Notes under the pieces: generated by a model
The model's database searches: none
Told to the model about the DNA's origin: nothing
The model's input: only the letters and a program-made list of their open reading frames with translations
NCBI GenBank assembly: GCA_932294295.1
Contig: OW028580.1
Location: 6,176,874-6,240,873, forward strand
From: Alitta virens
Lineage: Eukaryota; Annelida; Polychaeta; Phyllodocida; Nereididae
Direction: 5' to 3'
Length of the DNA: 64,000 nucleotides
Position numbers and translations under genes: made by a program
In this document: positions 59,140 through 64,000 of the stretch, piece by piece
Position numbering within the stretch: position 1 is the first letter of the stretch
Layout of the letters: each line of letters begins with the position of its first letter

Positions 59140-59886
59140 AAAGGGTAGAACAATCATATTTTCCTCCTCACTGGAAAGACTTTTACTAGCATCATGCTCG
59201 TTTGAATTACTGTCTGAAAGACTCCTTGATTCTAGTTTTTGTAGGGCACAGCAGAGAATACCAGTCCAACTGTTCTTTCCAGTTTCTATTACGACCAGAG
59301 GAGCATACTCTAACCATCAGCTTAGGCCAAATTTAAAACACAATATGCATTATAATCTAACTTAAGATAGAGTTACCCCAAAACTCATTTAGACCCCTTT
59401 TCTTCAAATATAGCTTTGGATATACTAGTAAACAAACCAAAGAAAAACAAAGACATAAACGTTTGAGTGGTACCTTGGAATTTGATTGCACCTGAAATTG
59501 AATTTGTATCAAATTTGAAAGTGTTTAGGCCCATAATTTTGACTTAACTGTAAAATAAGATATAAGCTTACCTGAGACCAAATTCATTTGTTTGTTTGTA
59601 TTTTATTGACCAGAAATAAACATAAGTGCATATCGATATGATACAAACTACACAGATTTATCAGGCGAACTGTACACATACTTTCTAAGACAAAAAATGA
59701 CAACATTTTTGGTGTTAAAGCAAGCCTTTTAAAGTACATCAATGAGTGATAATTGGAGTGGAAAAACTATGATGACGAGTTACTTGATCATTTGAACAAG
59801 ATATCAAGCGACCATATTTTGGAAAACACCACTAGCACTTGACGTTAGACCAGCTATAAGTGTGCAAATGCAAGAATCTTCAACAT
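59140..59886 (-). pseudogene. Decayed Cys-rich secreted protein gene, copy B
   Basis: Same three broken pieces as 7440-8186, with the same 2-base insertion after the signal peptide and the same 2-base loss before the CC pair. Confidence 0.8.
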
Positions 59887-60518
59887 AGTTCTCATACGGC
59901 AAGCAAAATAACTGATTGAGAATATTTTTACATCTGCTAGTTCTAAATGAATTGAGCTTATATAATGTGACTGAAAGCATGTCATCAGTACCTGTTAAAA
60001 AATGTTTTTCCTTTACTAACTTGATTTGTGTCTTTCTTTTGATCGTTATTTTCTTTAATTTTTGAGAGGGGGGGGGGCCCTCAAAAATTTAAAAAAAAAA
60101 AATTAAGTGGAAGAGTTGTGAGTTATAGTATTCCTATAATTCAGCAAGTTTATATGTTTCTGGAATGTTTCACTGCTGGGATTCCAAGTATTTTTAGACC
60201 CTCTGAAATGTATTTTCTCGCAGTGCTGGGACTAGTTTTGCGTCTTACCATTGTACTGCTTTAATTCTGATAGAATTCAATACTCCCGGTGGCTATGTAC
60301 CATTTTTCAATAGAGAGGATTAAAGACCTAGGAAAAGGTATCATATATTATAGCCATATAGTCCGTTGCCAAGCAAAGAATGGCTGGAGATAGTGAGTGT
60401 AATTGGATTTTGCTCTCCCATATTGGAAAGTACAAATAAACGTTGTGCATGCAATCAACACAGACTCTCCCCATAAAGGCCCTTAACAAAATGGACCCCA
60501 CCCTGAATGGCCTCCCCT

Positions 60519-61069
60519 ATGTTTTATTGTGCTTTGTTATAATGGTGATACCACAAGGTTATTCAGGAACTTGTAGAACATTGTGGTTTCTGTTCTTCGA
60601 TGTTCCAGGCTTGGCCACTTGAGGTATTGCAGCATAGATTTTGCACATGCTGTTTGGCTGTAATTTCTACAAATGTATCTTGTTGCCCTGGGCCTTATGA
60701 TTTCCAGCTTGTTGACATTAGCTTTGGTGCATGTGTCCCATATCACTGATGCGTAATCAAGTTGGGGTGCATTAGTGCCTTGTATGCGTGGTGTACTTGG
60801 AGGTCCTTCCTCGAGAAGGCCAGGCTTGCATTCGCTTTCCTACACATATTGCTGATATGACCATTCCAACATAGCTTCTCGCTGAGTGTGACACCTAGAT
60901 ACTTTATGTTTTCAACTGACTCAAAGACACGTCCATATGGGGGTGTCTAGTGGGCCTTCGATTCCATATGAGACACACTATACTTCTGGGAACGAAACCT
61001 CATTTACCAGTTAGAGTCCCAATCATCTAAACTTTTCCAGTCTTTGTTTGAGGGTTTCACATTCTTTTG
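60519..61069 (-). mobile_element. Non-LTR reverse-transcriptase tail, copy B
   Basis: Same RT C-terminal remnant as 8820-9370; the peptide (KLE..RPRATRYICRNYSQ, LQYLKWPSLEHRR) is unchanged. Confidence 0.8.
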
Positions 61070-61642
61070 TGAAAACTTTTGTCCATGCTAATTTTTATTA
61101 ATTTTTTTTCATTAATTTTGTTTATTGTATTTAACAGTTTAACATGATTGAAAGGCAACAAGAAGACAATTTAAAATCAATGCCAATTTGTTTTTAAAAG
61201 AATGCATATGTCTGCCTTATACATACAATGTCCGTTTTTAACTAACTTGCATGAATACTTTTGTCTTTTACTGTATAGCTCCTGTCTTAGGAGACATATG
61301 TAATATTATTAATTGCATATTCTGTCTATCATTTTCTGCTTTTTGTTAAGATGTTTATGATATAATCAATGAAATAACGATTCTCAAGACGGCATTTCAC
61401 ATATCACGCTTAGTTCATAATTGCTGTATATATTTTTGCTCTAAATGCACAATTTTCATAACCATTTAATAAAATAATTAAAACCAAATACAGTGTTTGT
61501 CGTTCCTGCACAAATAAAATGACATACAAAAATTTTAAAATATTCCCATATAAATATACAAGTGCATTTATCTCGCATTATGATCTGAAAATGTGTTTGC
61601 ATAGTTCAGCTTTCCTCATCATTTCCAGGCAAAAAAATGGCA

Positions 61643-61957
61643 TCACTCGACTGCTTCATTTGTGATGGCGAGATCTATATCCTCCTTACTGGAAAGACTC
61701 CAGTCATAATTATGATAATTGTTATTTGAAGAACTCTCACGGGAAAGACTTTCACTTTTTTCATGTTCACTGGAAGTACTTTCGCTTTCACTTTCATCAG
61801 ATTCACTGGAATTACTTTCACTTTCTTCATGCTCACTGGAATTACTTTCAGAGGGAATGACTTTTCCTCGTTTTTGAAGGGCACAGCAGTAAATACCAGT
61901 CCAACTGTTTTTTCCACAGTCTCCATTATGACCAGATGAGCATGCTCCTACCATCAC
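61643..61957 (-). CDS. Last exon of a Cys-rich secreted protein gene, copy B (partial)
   Basis: Counterpart of 10258-9944: cysteine pattern CSSGHNGDCGKNSWTGIYCC, then the Ser/Glu-rich tail. One Asp to Glu change in the tail (SEHEKSES). The upstream exons would lie beyond the right edge of the window, if copy B extends that far. Confidence 0.7.
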   Translation of the reverse strand: MMVGACSSGHNGDCGKNSWTGIYCCALQKRGKVIPSESNSSEHEESESNSSESDESESESTSSEHEKSESLSRESSSNNNYHNYDWSLSSKEDIDLAITNEAVE

Positions 61958-62122
61958 CTGAGACAAAAGATACAGCATATCATGCTTTTGATTCTAATTT
62001 AGGGAATGTATACTAGATTGTTGTCAGGAAATGGTGAAAATTGACTGACACAAAATAGGCACAACATGTGCATCAGTTATCTTAATCTAGGAAAGACAAA
62101 GGATGTCAGCAAAAAGCCTAGG

Positions 62123-63957
62123 ATGGCTGCAGTCAAAAGACAGAATTTGCAGGTATGTGTATTGGGCTTTTTACTGTTGAGCAAAGGACAATATTAACAC
62201 TGCTATTTTGTGATTCATCTTATGTGCACGATTAATACAGTTTAGCTTTAACTGTAAATAATTTAACAGCAGGACTTCATAAAAGTCACTAAGTCTGTGA
62301 TAAATAATTCCACACATTTATTTATACAATGTATATTATTCATATTACAATTCCATTTGAAAGTTTATGAAACCCTCCCAAAACTTACTAAATGTAGGCA
62401 ATACCCACCACAACAGTATATATATATATATATATACATATATATAGATATATAGATGTCAGAGACCTTGGAGTATGATTATCTAACAGATGTTTATTCT
62501 CGAATAAGTCTTAAAAATTGCTTCTTTTTGTTTTTCAGACAATGCTAGATGTGCAAGGCAGATTGCAAGCTTCACAAGTTCTTTGGGATGAGGTGCTCTC
62601 TCCTGAATCACCCAATGTGAACATTGACGATTCTGTTGAAGTATCATTACCTGAGATGTTAGGGAACACCTCCCAAAAGCGTGATGTCGCAACACAAACT
62701 GATGGATTAATAGTGGTGAGTTAATTTTATGAAAAGGGTTGGATTTTTTAACCGATTTTATTTCTCGTTACACATTGAAGGAGTACCTTTTGTCAGATAC
62801 TTAAAATATTATTGTAGTTAATATACCTATGAATAAACATTATATCATTTCTTAATTTATTTTCAAAGATGCAGGATGTGTCGGTTGGATGTCACATTGC
62901 ATCTGAGCCAAAAGCAACTAATGTGAAGATGTGTCAGACCGAGGCAGTTGTCAAGAGGCACAAGGGGGTAAATGTCACACCGAAATATGCTGAGAAGGAG
63001 ACCACCTGTGATCTACTGCTGCCATCAGTGTCCAGGAGGATGACCTTCAGTTTGAAGATGGCCTTCATTTTGAAGATGAAGAAGAATTTATGGATTGTTC
63101 AGATGACATGGACTACTTGCCGACTGAATACGAGCCAAGTTCAGAAAGCGACCTTTCTGACTCTGAGGAAATCGACGACAGGTATAACAAATAGTTAACA
63201 AGTGCATTACATTGTATTTACAAAATTTTTTGTGTGACAGGTCATGGAAGGCCAGCTTTAGTTACCAACATGTGAAGAAACTTTTGCTGTTATCATTTTT
63301 AACAATGTTTTTGTTTTGTTTTTTCGTTTAAGGAAAAAGCTTACGGGGTCAGACAGCAGCTCTTTCCTGGTATCAGCAGCAAGTCTGTTTCAATTGCTGA
63401 GTCTCTGTTTGGTATGTGGCACCTCTCGAGAAGTGTGGATGCGCACCCGTCGTGGGACCGCGATCTTATTTGAAGCCCTTTGCAAGGTCTGTGGTACTCC
63501 ATTCTCATGGTGGTCGCAGCCTTTACTGGGGACCATGCCTGAAATTAATCTGCGACTTGCTGCAGCCTGTCTCTTCTCAGGATGCAGTCCAGTGAAAGCA
63601 CTCAACTTGCTGCATCACGCAAAGGTAATTCGAAATAATAAACTGAAAGCAGTGAGCATTGTTGTAGTTGTATTTGCATGTGTGGTATGTGTACAGTTTT
63701 GCTAGTGTCATTTACATTTGTTTCAGGTTCCGTGTATCTCCATAAGGACGTACAATTTGATGCAGCGTTGCTACTTAGTGCCTGCAGTCAACTCGATTTG
63801 GAGAACAGAGCAACTTGTTCATCTTCGGGCGGTGACGACTGCGGTGAAACTCGGTGGTGATGGCCGTTGTGATTCGCCTGGGCACTCCGCTAAATATGGC
63901 ACGTACACACTGATGGACCTAGATCAGAAACGTGTACTGGATCTTCAACTAGTTCAG
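62123..63957 (+). pseudogene. Transposase-type gene, copy B: 5' exons with a 7-bp frameshift deletion
   Basis: Exons visible: 62123-62152, 62539-62715, 62869-63181, 63333-63624, 63727-63957; the rest is beyond the window. Compared with copy A, seven bases are missing after 'catcagtg' near 63030, at a short tg microhomology. From there exon 3 reads a wrong frame to a stop at 63196. All other splice sites and codons are kept, including GGDGRCDSPGHS. Either the gene is freshly broken in this copy or the reads carry an allele/sequence error. Confidence 0.8.
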
Positions 63958-64000
63958 GTATGTTGTGAAATTTAGTTTCAGCTCAGTGTAATTGTCATAT

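Larger units (their letters stand above)
51701..64000. repeat. Long near-identical duplication, copy B
   Basis: Counterpart of 1-12308, ending only because the window ends. Individual features are listed below where informative. Copy B also repeats the hairpins (53115-53172), 21-bp minisatellite (53525-53635), TCTA array (53808-54052), TGACCTT block (56945-57765) and 110-bp direct repeats (58215-58625). Confidence 0.97.

Noticed and set aside
1..64000. tRNA or rRNA genes
   Set aside because: No A/B-box cloverleaf or rRNA core sequence noticed by eye.

Overview
The window is nuclear DNA of an animal, most likely a marine invertebrate (mollusc-like or another lophotrochozoan or invertebrate deuterostome; the sequence alone does not settle which). 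The reasons are AT-rich DNA, GT-AG introns of roughly 100 bp to several kb, TATA boxes and AATAAA signals, non-LTR and Helitron remnants, many foldback elements and microsatellites, TGACCTT-rich repeats, a large CUB/C-type-lectin/LDLa/LRR/7TM receptor of the GRL101 type, and secreted proteinase-K-like subtilases.

Layout. Bases 1-12308 and 51701-64000 are two nearly identical copies (about 25 substitutions and a few small indels noted by eye), so the window holds one complete ~51.7 kb repeat unit plus the first 12.3 kb of the next. Each copy carries a Helitron-helicase remnant, a 21-bp palindromic minisatellite, a TCTA microsatellite, a subtilase pseudogene whose own promoter and 5' end have been flipped, a wrecked Cys-rich gene, a reverse-transcriptase remnant, the last exon of a Cys-rich gene, and a multi-exon DDE/RNase-H-like transposase-type gene. 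In copy A the transposase-type gene is intact across ten exons. In copy B it has a 7-bp frameshifting deletion and runs off the window.

Between the copies: 9944-19030 (minus) is a five-exon secreted Cys-rich gene whose last intron seems to hold two oppositely oriented genes, the transposase-type gene (plus) and a P2X7-like Cys-rich-domain gene (minus). 21698-25251 (minus) is an intact five-exon paralogue. 27066-39785 is a subtilase cluster with one intact single-exon gene (401 aa) among decayed relatives on both strands, interrupted by a minisatellite and a foldback element. 42672-50447 (minus) is a two-exon giant receptor whose ectodomain is cut by one in-frame TAG. A foldback element and repeats fill its intron.

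Functionally the window is a secreted/surface-protein neighbourhood in rapid birth-and-death turnover: inducible-looking extracellular proteases with TATA promoters, small Cys-rich secreted proteins built from a six-cysteine repeat, and a multi-domain receptor, all in a repeat-rich segment that has itself been duplicated. The most original items are the six-Cys repeat family, the nested transposase-like/P2X7-like pair, the promoter inversion in the subtilase pseudogene, and the lone stop in the receptor.
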